The notes beneath the pieces are model-generated. The model had not been told where the DNA came from. It did not search any database and was given only the letters and a program-made list of their open reading frames with translations. A DNA stretch of 64,000 nt, from the NCBI GenBank assembly GCA_030620095.1, contig JAUTXW010001306.1, positions 1,962,001-2,026,000 on the forward strand, in the 5' to 3' direction. The translations under genes and the position numbers were made by a program. Numbering within the stretch: position 1 is the stretch's first letter; the number at the start of each line of letters is the position of its first letter. Of the stretch, positions 12,273 to 22,600 are shown piece after piece. The DNA comes from Kuschelorhynchus macadamiae. Its lineage: Eukaryota; Arthropoda; Insecta; Coleoptera; Curculionidae.

Positions 12273-13590
12273 ATGAAAGTCAAAGTGAGGATGAGGTGGC
12301 CAGAACTCCAGCAAATGCACAGAGAGGAAAAAAGAGGATTAAAAAGCTGCATACACATAAAAAATGTATAAGGAAGGAAAAACGTGCACTGGGTGAAGAA
12401 TATGTTTCTACTACAGGAAAAGTCGCTCCAAAAAGAGTTGTGTTATGACAGATTATGTCATCTTCATTTTTCAGAAAAATATCTCAAGGTAGAAGGAAGT
12501 AGATTTTTGAAGTAGTGTACAATATGAATTGGGACATGAAGCAATCATTTCTCGCTCTTCAAATACAGGTTTCAATTGTTGCCAGAAAACATACTAAAAA
12601 CGAAAATAGTCGTAGAGGAAAAACATGAATATACATGCTTTAAGATGATATGGGTAAGGATCAAGCAGTTTGTAAAAAGTTCTTTAAAGAATTCTAGCCA
12701 CCTGCGATGGGACTTTAACCAATGCGTTGCAAGAAACCGAAACTTCTGTACTGGATCGATGAGGGAAACATGTACTACATAATAAAACCAGTCCAAACGA
12801 TGAACAAACAGAGTGCAGTTTTATTGAGAGATTTCCATCATATGAGCATTATTGTCGCAGAGATATCAATAAAAAGTATCCAAAGCCCGATTTAAATATT
12901 AAAATCGTGTACGATTTGTATGGTTTGTAGAAATGTCAGTGCACTGCAGACGGAGCACTATGCATGTTTCGACACATATACAACACAAAATGTAACTTAC
13001 ATTTTTGTCATCCTCAAACACTTGCCAAACATGTGACGAATTTAAGACAAACATTAATACACTTGGCAAAGAAGAAAAACTAATGCTAAAATTCAACACG
13101 ACCTGCATTTGCATCAAGAAGATGCCATACGAGATATAAAAAATTGGATACAGTAATGGAACAAAACAGGTTATAATTTTTGAAATTCAAAAAAACTTTA
13201 CCTACTGCTCTTTTATCCACAGGTGTGCTATATTACAAGCGACAACTTTGTGTGCATATTTTCGGCATCCATGACTAGTTCAATAATATCGGGCACATGC
13301 ATGTTTGGGGCGAACAGACAGCTTCAAATGGATCCCAGAAAGTATTACCTTTTCTAGTTTATCACATTCAAAACTGCTTACCATCAACAACAAAGGAAAC
13401 AATTCTTTATACCGTTGTGTTCGCACTGAGCTATATTTTGCAATGCACAGAAATTTAAACAACAAATTAAAAGTTTTTTAAACCCTGACATAGCTTCTCA
13501 AGGTGCGACCAAGGTTTTGGGATAATTGGAAGAGGAAAAAACACCACCTTTGTATACGCTAGAGTTGCCTAAAAGTTTATATCAAAGGCA
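12273..13590 (+). pseudogene. Decayed insect TE-associated protein of unknown function
   Basis: Fragments in all three plus frames follow, in order, a large uncharacterised protein family that is abundant in insect genomes. Landmarks: an acidic start (DESQSEDEV), a basic segment ending GEEYVSTTGKVAPKRVV (about 12395), FPSYEHYCRRDINKKYPKPD (about 12833), FNTK.NLHF-like YNTKCNLHFCHPQ (about 12980), QHDLHLHQEDAIRDI (about 13100), YYKRQLCVHIFGIHD (about 13233) and WGEQTASNGSQKVLP (about 13305). I recognise the family by these motifs but cannot name a Pfam entry. It is usually regarded as transposon-derived. Many frame changes and stops make this copy non-functional. Confidence 0.65.
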
Positions 13591-14119
13591 CACATGTTAA
13601 AGTTTAGTTTTTCTTTTTTTGTAAAATATATTGAAATATTTCTAATTTAAATTAAGTTTAACAATGTATTTCCTACCGTTATCAAGTGTAAATTAAGAAC
13701 TAAGTGTAAAAGTACGAACTTACATAGTGGAATCGGTTGCATTGACGGGTGAAAATTAGGCGCCAAAGTATGACAAGCTCGTGCCCAAGAGTCGGGGTCT
13801 CCAAACTTCTGAAATAACGATTCCAGGCTTGGTAAAGGCTTTTTTTGTGTTCGATGAATACCGTTTGCTTAAATTTATTTTTCTTCCAATATTGCTCTTT
13901 GTAAAGTTTTTTGTGACTTTTATTTTTTTGAAAATTCCTCGTTTCTCGCGGGGTGACGTCACACTATGCGAAATAATATTTCTCACATCATATCGTGAGA
14001 CCACACTGTAGCCAACAGCTGAACTAGTCACTACTACTCACAACTACAAGAGTTAGGTCTCGGCAAACATAATATTGGTTGATAGATAAATTAATTTTAG
14101 GCTATACTAAGCACCTAAA
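13591..14119. other. No gene seen; contains a TGACGTCA palindrome
   Basis: The overlapping frames at 13756-14031 (minus) and 13781-14011 (plus) have no recognisable content. A GGGTGACGTCAC stretch near 13950 contains the 8-bp TGACGTCA palindrome, the form of a CRE site, in a locally GC-richer patch. Its meaning is unknown. Confidence 0.4.
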
Positions 14120-15531
14120 TACAGGGTGTCCTCATAAGTGATAACGATACAAGTAATTTAATAGACGGTACCACTACGCCAACCAAAATATACGCAACTT
14201 AATACTATTGGTTTTAGATATAGACAGACATGTTGTGTTTATTGACTATTGTTTATAAAAAAGCGTCATAAAAAATAGTTAAAATAGTTCGAACATATAA
14301 AATAGAATACGACAAAATATGATATAAAATCGTACAATAATAAAAAAACACGCTTAAGTATATAATTAAAACAATTGCATAAGAATTAGTAACAATTGCA
14401 TAAGATCAATAAAAATATAACATTTCTTAAAATGTTTATAGATTAACTGAAATGGGAGCAACCATATACTCTGACAGAGAATAAAATGAATTTTGGAGTA
14501 AGTGCTTCTTGATCTTAGGTTTAAAACTTGAAATATGCAGAGTTTGAGGAGTTTGGTAATTTATTATACAATTTGTAATCTGATGCATTTTTCACCGATT
14601 TTTGCAATCTAAATTTAGGGGTTTTTATCAAATTAGCAGATCGAGTGTTATAAGAGTGAAAATCTGAATACATATCCCAACAGCGAAAATTTCACTGAAT
14701 TTCTAAAAGTAGATGGTAAATAAAAAGACAGGGCAAAGGTAACACATGCAATCTGATAAAATGAGGCAGTGAATCCTAAGTCTAACCCCTGAGATAATGT
14801 GAATAGCTTTTTTTTTGTCTGAAAATCTTCGTTGGAACAGAGCTGAAAATTGAAAAATATATAGATAGAAGTGTATTTGAATCAATACGTCTACTAAGTT
14901 GTCTAATAGTGAATATAAAGGAGCACAACTTATTTTGCAAGGGCAACAAATGAGAATTACAGCTTAAACAGTCATCCAAATGTATCCCTAGCAATTATAC
15001 TGAGGACCCACGAATACGATCACGATTATTTAATAAAACCAATTCCCAAGTTTTGTTGTCATTCAGTTTTAGATGATTTTGTATAAATCAAATCCTGGCA
15101 CAATCTCGAACTTCGCTCATGTCGCTCTGCGCTAGATAAAATTCGCTGCTAAACGAAATCAAAGTCGTATCATAGGCATAGCAGACACATCTATCGGGCA
15201 ATATAATTAAATACGTCATTAATGTAAATAACAAAAAGTAGAGGCCCCAGAACTGTGCCTTGTGGCAGATCTCTTTCTACAGATTTAAACTTCGATAAGT
15301 ACCCATTGCAGAGCACAGATTGTCTCCTTTCCGATAAGAAAAATTTCATTAAATCCAATGTAACACCCCGTGCACCGAGCCGATCAAGTTTTCGAACTAA
15401 GACATTGTGAGAAATGCAAAGTTTAGGCTTCTGTAATATAGTTGCACAGTGAATTCTGCTCTTAGTGTAAAAATATACTGGGATGCACTGCATGCAAATC
15501 AAAGACGTGACTGTTGATTGAATTTGGAAAA
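14120..15531 (-). pseudogene. Non-LTR retrotransposon RT fragment (minus strand)
   Basis: Reading leftward, 15502-15191 encodes the palm (ISHNVLVRKLDRLGARG, then LPQGTVLGPLLFVIYINDV, motif B). The AYADDT-like box is degenerate near 15175. Further left come LKLNDNKTWELV (about 15065), LLGIHLDDCL (about 15000) and a C-terminal KAIHIISGVRLR (about 14815), in several frames. The homology fades by about 14500, and the 3' end may be near 14120. The BEL element's 5' LTR starts within about 20 bases of the upstream end of this RT homology, so that insertion may have interrupted it. The clade is jockey-like by inference. Confidence 0.7.
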
Positions 15532-15549
15532 AATGATAGTATTGATTTT

Positions 15550-15906
15550 TGTATAATTCTCACAATTACACATAAAAATTCTATAATTTAATAAGACAAT
15601 TCTATGCATATTTAATATTTACTTAGATGGCATGTACAGTGTCTACACTGACCTTCTTACAGTCACGTCAGTTGAACCTTGCACGTTCTGATGACTATAC
15701 ATAATATAATGTTATTAAATTTTACTATTTTGCATCATTGAGATCGCACGCATTGTTTAATTGATAGTTGTATAAATGGAATGTAAATCTTAGAATAAAT
15801 CAGTACGTTATTAACCACGATAATTGTTACTCATTTACTACGAACAAATACCTACTACGTCCTACATCGTCCCGCTGCTCATCTCAAGCCGAAGCTGAGC
15901 AAAGCT
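15550..15906 (+). repeat. 5' LTR of BEL/Pao element
   Basis: Direct repeat of 24033-24389. It starts with TG, as LTRs do. The shared sequence ends at ...GAGCAAAGCT; in this copy the next bases are TGCACA, so the true LTR could extend to 15912 with the usual CA end if the 3' copy lost its last bases. Confidence 0.92.
15771..15806 (+). promoter_or_regulatory. LTR core promoter and poly(A) signal
   Basis: TATAAAT starts at 15771, and an arthropod initiator TCAGT is at 15800-15804, placing the initiator A 31 bases downstream of the TATA box, which is the standard spacing. AATAAA (15794-15799) lies just upstream of the initiator, so in the 3' LTR (24277-24282) it would direct cleavage shortly after the start of R. 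This implies a very short R region. Confidence 0.7.
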
Positions 15907-15935
15907 TGCACATTGGTCCTTCGAGCCTTAAAGCC
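15907..15935 (+). other. Probable primer-binding region
   Basis: After the LTR comes TTGGTCCTTCGAGCC. A TGG start suits a tRNA 3'-CCA primer, and a similar TTGGTCCTTCGAGCC block is, to my memory, common after BEL/Pao LTRs. The tRNA partner could not be assigned. Confidence 0.4.
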
Positions 15936-16063
15936 GTTCTTCAACCGAAGAACATCCGTCCAATATACACAACCGTGTATATGTCCATCAACTTTATCGT
16001 CCGTCCATCTACAAGCAACCAAAACCAACCATATAATCACAGTTGTCAGGAAGTCTGTCGTAC

Positions 16064-16264
16064 ATGGCAAGAAAAAAGCTGAACAGAAACCAAAGAGCTA
16101 AGAAACGTCAAGAAAAATTAGAAGAAATCGTTATAGCTTCTTTAGACGGAGTTGACATCAAAACGCACAATTCAGGTTTGCCAGTCACGCCAACCATAGA
16201 TAAAAAACCGTTTGAATTCGTAACCAGGCTAGAAGCAAGATTTAAAGAGCTTTTCGGCGAATAG
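16064..16264 (+). CDS. Small basic leader ORF (66 aa) upstream of gag
   Basis: The frame starts with ATG at 16064 (MARKKLNRNQRAKKRQEKLE...) and ends with TAG at 16262. The first 20 residues are strongly basic and helix-prone. The rest (VDIKTHNSGLPVTPTIDKKP, then EFVTRLEARFKELFGE) has normal codon use. It precedes gag by about 490 bases, in the same reading frame class but closed by a stop. It could be a translated upstream ORF, a first coding exon for a spliced envelope message, or a decayed gag N-terminus. I do not recognise it. The frame is also open upstream to about 16043 but without an ATG. Confidence 0.45.
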   Translation: MARKKLNRNQRAKKRQEKLEEIVIASLDGVDIKTHNSGLPVTPTIDKKPFEFVTRLEARFKELFGE

Positions 16265-16427
16265 CTTACCACCAAAATCTGTTTTAGGGTGTCGTTGCCT
16301 GAACTGAGTAGGGTAACGTGAAGAAGCACTCGAAAAAACTAAGTGGTGGGAAAAAGCAAAGTGCCGTTAGCTTCACTCGCACACACAAATATACACGTTA
16401 CTTAATAATTGGTATTTTCCTTGTTGC

Positions 16428-16630
16428 CCAGTTACCGCTGGCGAGGGGAATACTAAAAGGAATAAATAAGATATACCTGTGACAGTTCACGCTGGCGGGC
16501 ATATATTATCGTTTCCACGATTGAGTATCACACACAAGCAAAGGCTTTTCCCCGTGACCAGTTAACGCTGGCGAGGAAAATACTTTAAGGGTTTAATAAG
16601 GTATTCCTGTGCCAAGTTCACGCTGGCGGG
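16428..16630 (+). repeat. Leader tandem duplication with four GTT-CGCTGGCG hairpin motifs
   Basis: A unit of about 130 bp is present twice. Each copy carries an A motif (CCAGTTACCGCTGGCGAGG at 16428; CCAGTTAACGCTGGCGAGG at 16558) and a B motif (AGTTCACGCTGGCGGGC, ending 16500; again ending 16630). The A motifs fold as CCAG-loop-CTGG hairpins. B motifs are followed by CATATATTAT. A repeated hairpin in the untranslated leader of a retroelement suggests RNA packaging, dimerisation or translation control; that role is an inference. Confidence 0.7.
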
Positions 16631-16753
16631 CATATATTATTGAACTCAGCTTAACATACAACACAAACAGACACTACTTGCAAACTAGCCGAAAGTAAAC
16701 AAAAAACAAATAAACAAACAAAATATCCCGTCCCGTCTGTTCAAAAATTCATC

Positions 16754-19130
16754 ATGTCTGCGGAAAGCAAAATGAATGAGCTTGTTCAAGAACAAGAAGA
16801 ACTAGGAAAACAAATAATCCAGCTTATCAGCAATAGCAAGAAGGACTCTTCTTTGAGAAAAACTGAAACATATATAAAAGACCGCATCGCCACCTTAGAA
16901 AAAATATGGAAAAGTATCCAGAAAAACGACAAGGAAATAAAAAACCTAAACCTCACCGAACATGCATATTTTACCAAAAAATATGACAACCAATTAAAAG
17001 AAAAATACGAAGAAGTACTAAACTACCTAAAAACCTGTCCAAAAGCAGAAACACCTTCAGCAAGTTCCGCCGATCCCTTGGCGGAAAAAGAACACCGTCT
17101 GAAAAAACAAAACTTCAGGCTGCAACAACTACAAACCGACCTAAACCAAATTGAAACGGAACTAAGCCAAGGAAAATCCAAATCTCGCTATAAGCTTCAC
17201 ATGGAAAAAATTAAAAAACAATGGGATGCTATTCATCAACTGCATGAAGAAATAATGATAAATGAAACAAAGTTTCAAAACAACTATTTTGTCAATAATA
17301 CTTATGCAGACACTCTTGGCCAGTACGAAGAAATTCTGGAAAAACTAACTTTAGAAGCTCAAGAAAATATCATGGCCCAAACTCAACAAATCGTGGTGAA
17401 CCAGCCACAGCAAAAGTTAGCAATTCCAAAAGTCGTTATCCCGATCTTTTATGGAGGATATGAAAACTGGTCTAATTTCTTCGATATATTCAAAAGAGTA
17501 ATTCATGAAAACCAAGCACTGACCAAGGCCGAAAAGATGCACTATCTGAAAACCCACACACGGGGAGAAGCAGGCAAATTGATTCAACACCTTGAGTCAA
17601 CTGAAGCTAATTACGAAACAGCATGGGAGTTATTGCAAAAGCGATATGAAAACAAAAGGCTACTAACATTCCAACTAATTGATAAGATATTAGACGTACC
17701 AACGGTTACAAAAGAAGACGCACTGAAACTAAAACAACTACACGACACTACAAGAGAATGTCTACAGGCGTTGAAAAACCAAGATGTAGAAATCGATACA
17801 TGGGGTCCAATGGTAATTCGAATAATCCTCAGAAAATGGGATTCTGAAACCAACCGTCTATACGAACAAAATCTTCAGAAGCCGCATGATATCCCAGAGT
17901 TCGAAGAATTTATGAACTTCTTAGAAAGACGATTCCAGTCATTAGAAACCATTGCCGTTAACGTCGCATCAGACAATAACAAAAAACACAGTAACGCTGG
18001 ATGTCTATTCTGCAAAGATAAACAACACATGACGTACCACTGCCAAAAGTTCAAAACGCTTTCAGCAGAAGAAAGAAACAAACAAGTCCAAGAAAAGCAC
18101 ATGTGCTATAATTGCTTAAGTCATGATGTTGGCAAAAGGTGTTTCAGCCAAACAAGGTGCAATATATGCAGTCGCCAGCATCATACACTTCTACACCTTG
18201 AAAGATATCAACAAAACCAACAACGGTCAACAGACTACCAACCCAGAGGTTTTCAAAGAAGTTCTAATAATCCACCAAGAAATTCCCAATACAACGCCGG
18301 TGCAGGAAGGTCAAATAATCAACCTAACACCAATAGAAATACTTCAACACACCATACTAGCAAACAAGAAGAGAACGTTCTTCTCGCAACAGCCCTTGTT
18401 GAAGTTTCCACTTCAAGTTCATCGCAGCCATTACGACTTCTGATCGATCAAGGTTCACAATCTTCGTTTGTTACGGAAGAAGCCGCCCAACGACTAAATT
18501 TGCCACGCCGCCACATCAGAGCTGAAATATCTGGTGTTGGCGGGGGAGACCCTAAAATTTCCAAATGGTCCACTAATGCCCAGATTAGACCAAGATTCAA
18601 AAGTACATTTTCTATGGAAGTTAACATGATAGTCCTCCCAAAGTTAACACGTTCCATGCCGAAACAAAAACTCCAAATACATAACATAGACAACTGGAAA
18701 AATGAAGTTTTAGCAGACACTACCTTTATGACTCCTGGACCAATAGATGGAATTTTAGGAGCCAAGGAATATGCAACCATAATCCTGAACGACCTTCAGA
18801 AAACTAAAGAGGGTCTTCTGAAACAAAACACGGAACTGGGTTGGATTGTGTCTGGTTCTATATTATCTGAGCCTCAAAGTATTGAAGTAATTAGTATGAT
18901 TTCTCAATATGAAGAAGATAATCAGCTAACAAAATTCTGGGAGATTGAAGAAATAATGCCATGTCACCAATTAACACAGGAAGAACAAGCGTGCGAAGAA
19001 TTTTACGAAAAAACCACACAACAAGACAAAGAAGGAAGATTTGTAGTTCGAATTCCGTTCAAGCAATCGCCAGAAACTCTAGGCCACTCAAAGCCACGAG
19101 CAGCAGCAAGACTTGTAAACGTTGAAAAAA
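16754..19130 (+). CDS. gag-pro: BEL/Pao gag-protease (start of pol)
   Basis: ATG at 16754 follows the leader. Residues 1-210 are lysine/glutamate-rich coiled coil. Residues about 222-370 match the BEL gag core (FYGGYENWSNFFDIFK, then GEAGKLIQHL). Residues about 414-483 hold zinc-knuckle cysteines (CLFCKDKQHMTYHC, then a second C..C..C set ending HHTLLH). The retroviral-type aspartic protease is centred on LLIDQGSQSSF at about residue 560, with active-site Asp in DQGS, and its C-terminal GILG follows near 18745. From about residue 743 the sequence enters the RT N-terminus. The real frame is lost at the A-run 19125-19130; codons after that to 19306 are out of frame. Gag assembles particles; the protease cleaves the polyprotein. 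Confidence 0.88.
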
Positions 19131-19637
19131 TTTCAACACGATCCCGAACTACGGGACCAGTACATAGATTTTATGAAGGAATATCTAGAATTAGGTCATA
19201 TGCGGAAAGTTGGACGACAAGAAATCAATCAAGGAAAATATTACATTCCGCATCAAGCTGTCATCAGAGAAGCAAGTACAACCACTCGCTTAAGAACAGT
19301 CTTTGACGCATCCTGTAAAACTTCCACAAATATTAGCCTCAACCAGATCACGCACGTCGGTCCGAGGTTACAACAAAATATCGCAGATATAATTATTCGT
19401 TGGAGGAAACATGAAATTGTCTTCTGCGCAGACATAGAGAAAATGTACCGCCAAATCAAAGTACACCCAGAAGACCAACCTTTCCAGAGAATATTATGGA
19501 GAGAACATCCTAATCAACCAATGTTTGAACATGAACTTACCACCGTAACCTACGGTACCACGTCAGCTCCGTACCTAGCTATGAAAACACTTCAAACGCT
19601 AGCAAAGAAAGAAGCAAACATTTCCGGCAGCAAGTGA
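19122..19637 (+). pseudogene. pol: BEL/Pao RT, middle segment between two frame breaks
   Basis: This stretch is one frame step from gag-protease and another from the following pol frame. It carries the RT palm: EYLELGHM near 19170 (a BEL signature), LRTVFDASCKTS near 19290, motif A FCADIEKMYRQIKV near 19425 and YGTTSAPYLA near 19555. The stop at 19635 falls just before the catalytic YVDD of the next frame. Both breaks fall inside the RT fold, which argues against programmed frameshifting. Given near-identical LTRs they are either very recent mutations or assembly errors, the first being at a homopolymer. Confidence 0.85.
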
Positions 19638-19644
19638 AGCAACA

Positions 19645-22600
19645 TTGCAAGATTTCTATGTTGATGACATTTTATCAGGAGCAACAAACGTTCAAACAGC
19701 CCTAGAGCTTCAAAAACAACTGTTGCAAATGCTTGGGTCAGCAAAATTCAATTTAAGAAAATGGTCAAGCAATTCTCCTGCACTACTAAAGTCCATTCCG
19801 GAAGAACTTAGAGATCAAAAAACTCATGAGGTGCCGCAAGACGAAGAAAAAAAGTCCTTAGGGGTCTTGTGGTCCCCAGGAGACGATATATTTAAGTTCA
19901 AAGTAGAAATCTCACAAATCAAAAAACTAACAAAAAGAAACATTTTATCCGAAATCTCCAAACTATTCGATCCGTTGGGATGGCTAGCTCCAGTTGTCAT
20001 TCAAGCCAAACTCATTATCCAAGATCTATGGTTACGAAACCTAAACTGGGATCAGCCCGTCGACGAAGAAATATCTACAAGATGGTTGCAATTTCAAAGT
20101 AAAGTAAAGGAACTAGAGAAAATTAGAATTCCTAGGTGGATGCGTTACCGAAACTCCAAAACAGAACTACATGGGTTTTGTGACGCGTCAGAAAAGGCGT
20201 ATGGTGCTGTAATTTACAGCCGAATAGTAGAAGGAAACGAACATACTGTCACACTTCTACAAGCAAAATCAAAAGTTGCCCCAGCCAAGAATAGAACAAC
20301 TCTACCTCGGCTAGAACTATGCGCTGCCGTACTTCTGTCTAAGTTAATACAGAAAACCAGAACCGCCTTGCAACTAGACAACACCCAAACATTCGCATGG
20401 ACTGACTCCATGATCACTCTAGGGTGGATAAAAGGAGATCCTACAAAGTGGCAAACCTTCGTCGCCAATAGAGTATGTGAAATACACAGAAATGCAACAG
20501 GAGTTTCTTGGAATCACGTCAAGTCTCAGGAAAATCCAGCAGATATTATCTCCAGGGGTCTGGATCCTGATAAGCTGGAAGCTACCGAGTTCTGGTGGAA
20601 AGGTCCTCACTGGCTCAACTCATCCAATAACCTTCCTCTGACCAAGATAATCCCCGAAGTAAACGAGGAAATCAGAGCAAATTGTTACAAAGCTGAAATT
20701 GTAGTAAAAAGTGACATATGCGAAAAATTCTCTGACCTTACAAGAATGCTACGAGTTTTATCATACTGCTACCGAGTTACCAATAGAGAGGAAAGCCCTA
20801 TTCTCTCTGTTAAGGAAATACAGGTCACCCTTAAAAAAGTCGTCGCATTGATTCAAAAACAAGAATTTAGTGAAGACTACAAATCACTACGTACTACCAA
20901 GACAGTTGGAAACAACAGCAAACTGCGGAATCTAAGTCCATTCCTAGACAGCGAAGATCTCATTAGAGTCGGAGGGAGACTAGAAAACGCACCAATAACT
21001 TACCAGAAGAAACATCCAATGATTCTTCCGTACCACAGCCATTTTTCCAAGCTAGTTATACTAGAAGCTCACAAGAGAACTCTCCATGGCGGAAACCAAG
21101 CAACTCTTGCATATATTAGAAGCAAATTTTGGATTATTAACGGGAAACGAGCCGTCAGAACCCAATTAAAAAAATGCATCAGTTGCATTCGTTATAAAGC
21201 CAAAACCGCAGAACAATTTATGGGACAACTCCCGAAACCAAGAGTAACTCCAGCACCACCATTCACAAACTCAGGGGTGGACTATGCTGGTCCAATTCAA
21301 ATTAGAACCACCAAAGGGAGAGGACATAAGTCGTACAAGGGCTACATTTCAGTATTCGTGTGCCTTGCCACCAAAGCGATTCATTTAGAAGTGGTCAGCG
21401 ATATGTCAACCGAAGCATTTTTAGCTGCATTCAGACGGTTCACTGCAAGAAGAGGTCATTGTGAAAATATGTATAGTGACAACGGCACTACATTTTTGGG
21501 AGCATCAAAACAATTTGAAGAAGAAGTGAAGGAAATTATCGAAGAGCCTCACCTGCAAAATGCAATTATCAGCTCAGGAACACAATGGCACTTCATCCCA
21601 CCCGCAGCCCCACATTTTGGAGGAATCTGGGAAGCAGGTGTCAAATCCATGAAACATCATCTAAAGCGAGTCATTGGAGCATGCACTTTGACCTATGAAG
21701 AAATGACAACCTTGGTGCACCAAATTGAAGCGTGTTTAAATTCGAGACCGCTTTGCCCCCTAACGGAAGATATTGATGACACCAATACATTGACCCCTGG
21801 ACATTTCTTAATAGGGAGAGAATTATTAGCTCCCCCCGAATTTAAATCCTTCCCGAACTGTAATCTGTCGCAAAGGTGGAGACTCGTTCAAAAAATGAAG
21901 AAAGACTTCTGGGAAGCCTGGACTACTGAGTATCTTTCCAGACTTCAACAACGATATAAGTGGAACAAGCCTATTGAAAATTTGCCAGTGGGCACAATGG
22001 TTCTAATTAAAGAAGAAAATATAAATCCGAACAAATGGCCTTTGGCGAGAATAATGGAAATTCATCCAGGTCAAGATGGAGCAGTTCGAGTCGTAACAAT
22101 AAAAAGGCCAGGAGGTGTCACTCAAAAGAGACCAATTCACAAGTTAATTCCTTTGCCTACAGACCAAGATACACAAGCCGCTACCCAGCCCACAATAGAA
22201 ATCAATAGTCATGTTGCACAGAAAGAAGAAAGAACCACAAAAGAGAAAAGACTGAAGCATACAACTTCAAAATCAGCACTTCTTTATGTTTTGACAATTC
22301 TATTCTTGCTAATTTCTGCAACGACAGCAGAAAACTCTTACAAAATTCACCAACCCCAACATGGCCTTTACATAGAACATCTAGGGACAACTCAAATTGA
22401 CAAAGGAGTCTTTAGAATAGAAATAGCACATTCCAGAAACAGGAGTGAAAATGATGTGAAGGCAGTAATCAACGTAGCTTCTCAATTTAGAGACCTATGT
22501 GATAAATCAAAAAAGCTTACAAATGACGCCAGATGTGAAGCCCTAACCCATCATTTGGAAGAGTTAAAAAATCATACCCAGTGGATGCTGATGAATCTTA

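Noticed and set aside
13756..14031. Overlapping frames on both strands
   Set aside because: No family match; shared ends suggest mirror registers in a low-complexity stretch.
15690..15700. CTGATGA in the BEL LTR as a hammerhead core
   Set aside because: No following stem plus GAAA partner within a sensible distance; chance match.
18123..18443. 106-codon frame within gag
   Set aside because: Another register of the gag zinc-finger region; no motif of its own.
19115..19645. Programmed frameshifting between gag and pol
   Set aside because: Both breaks lie inside the RT fold rather than at a domain border, and BEL/Pao elements normally use a single frame.
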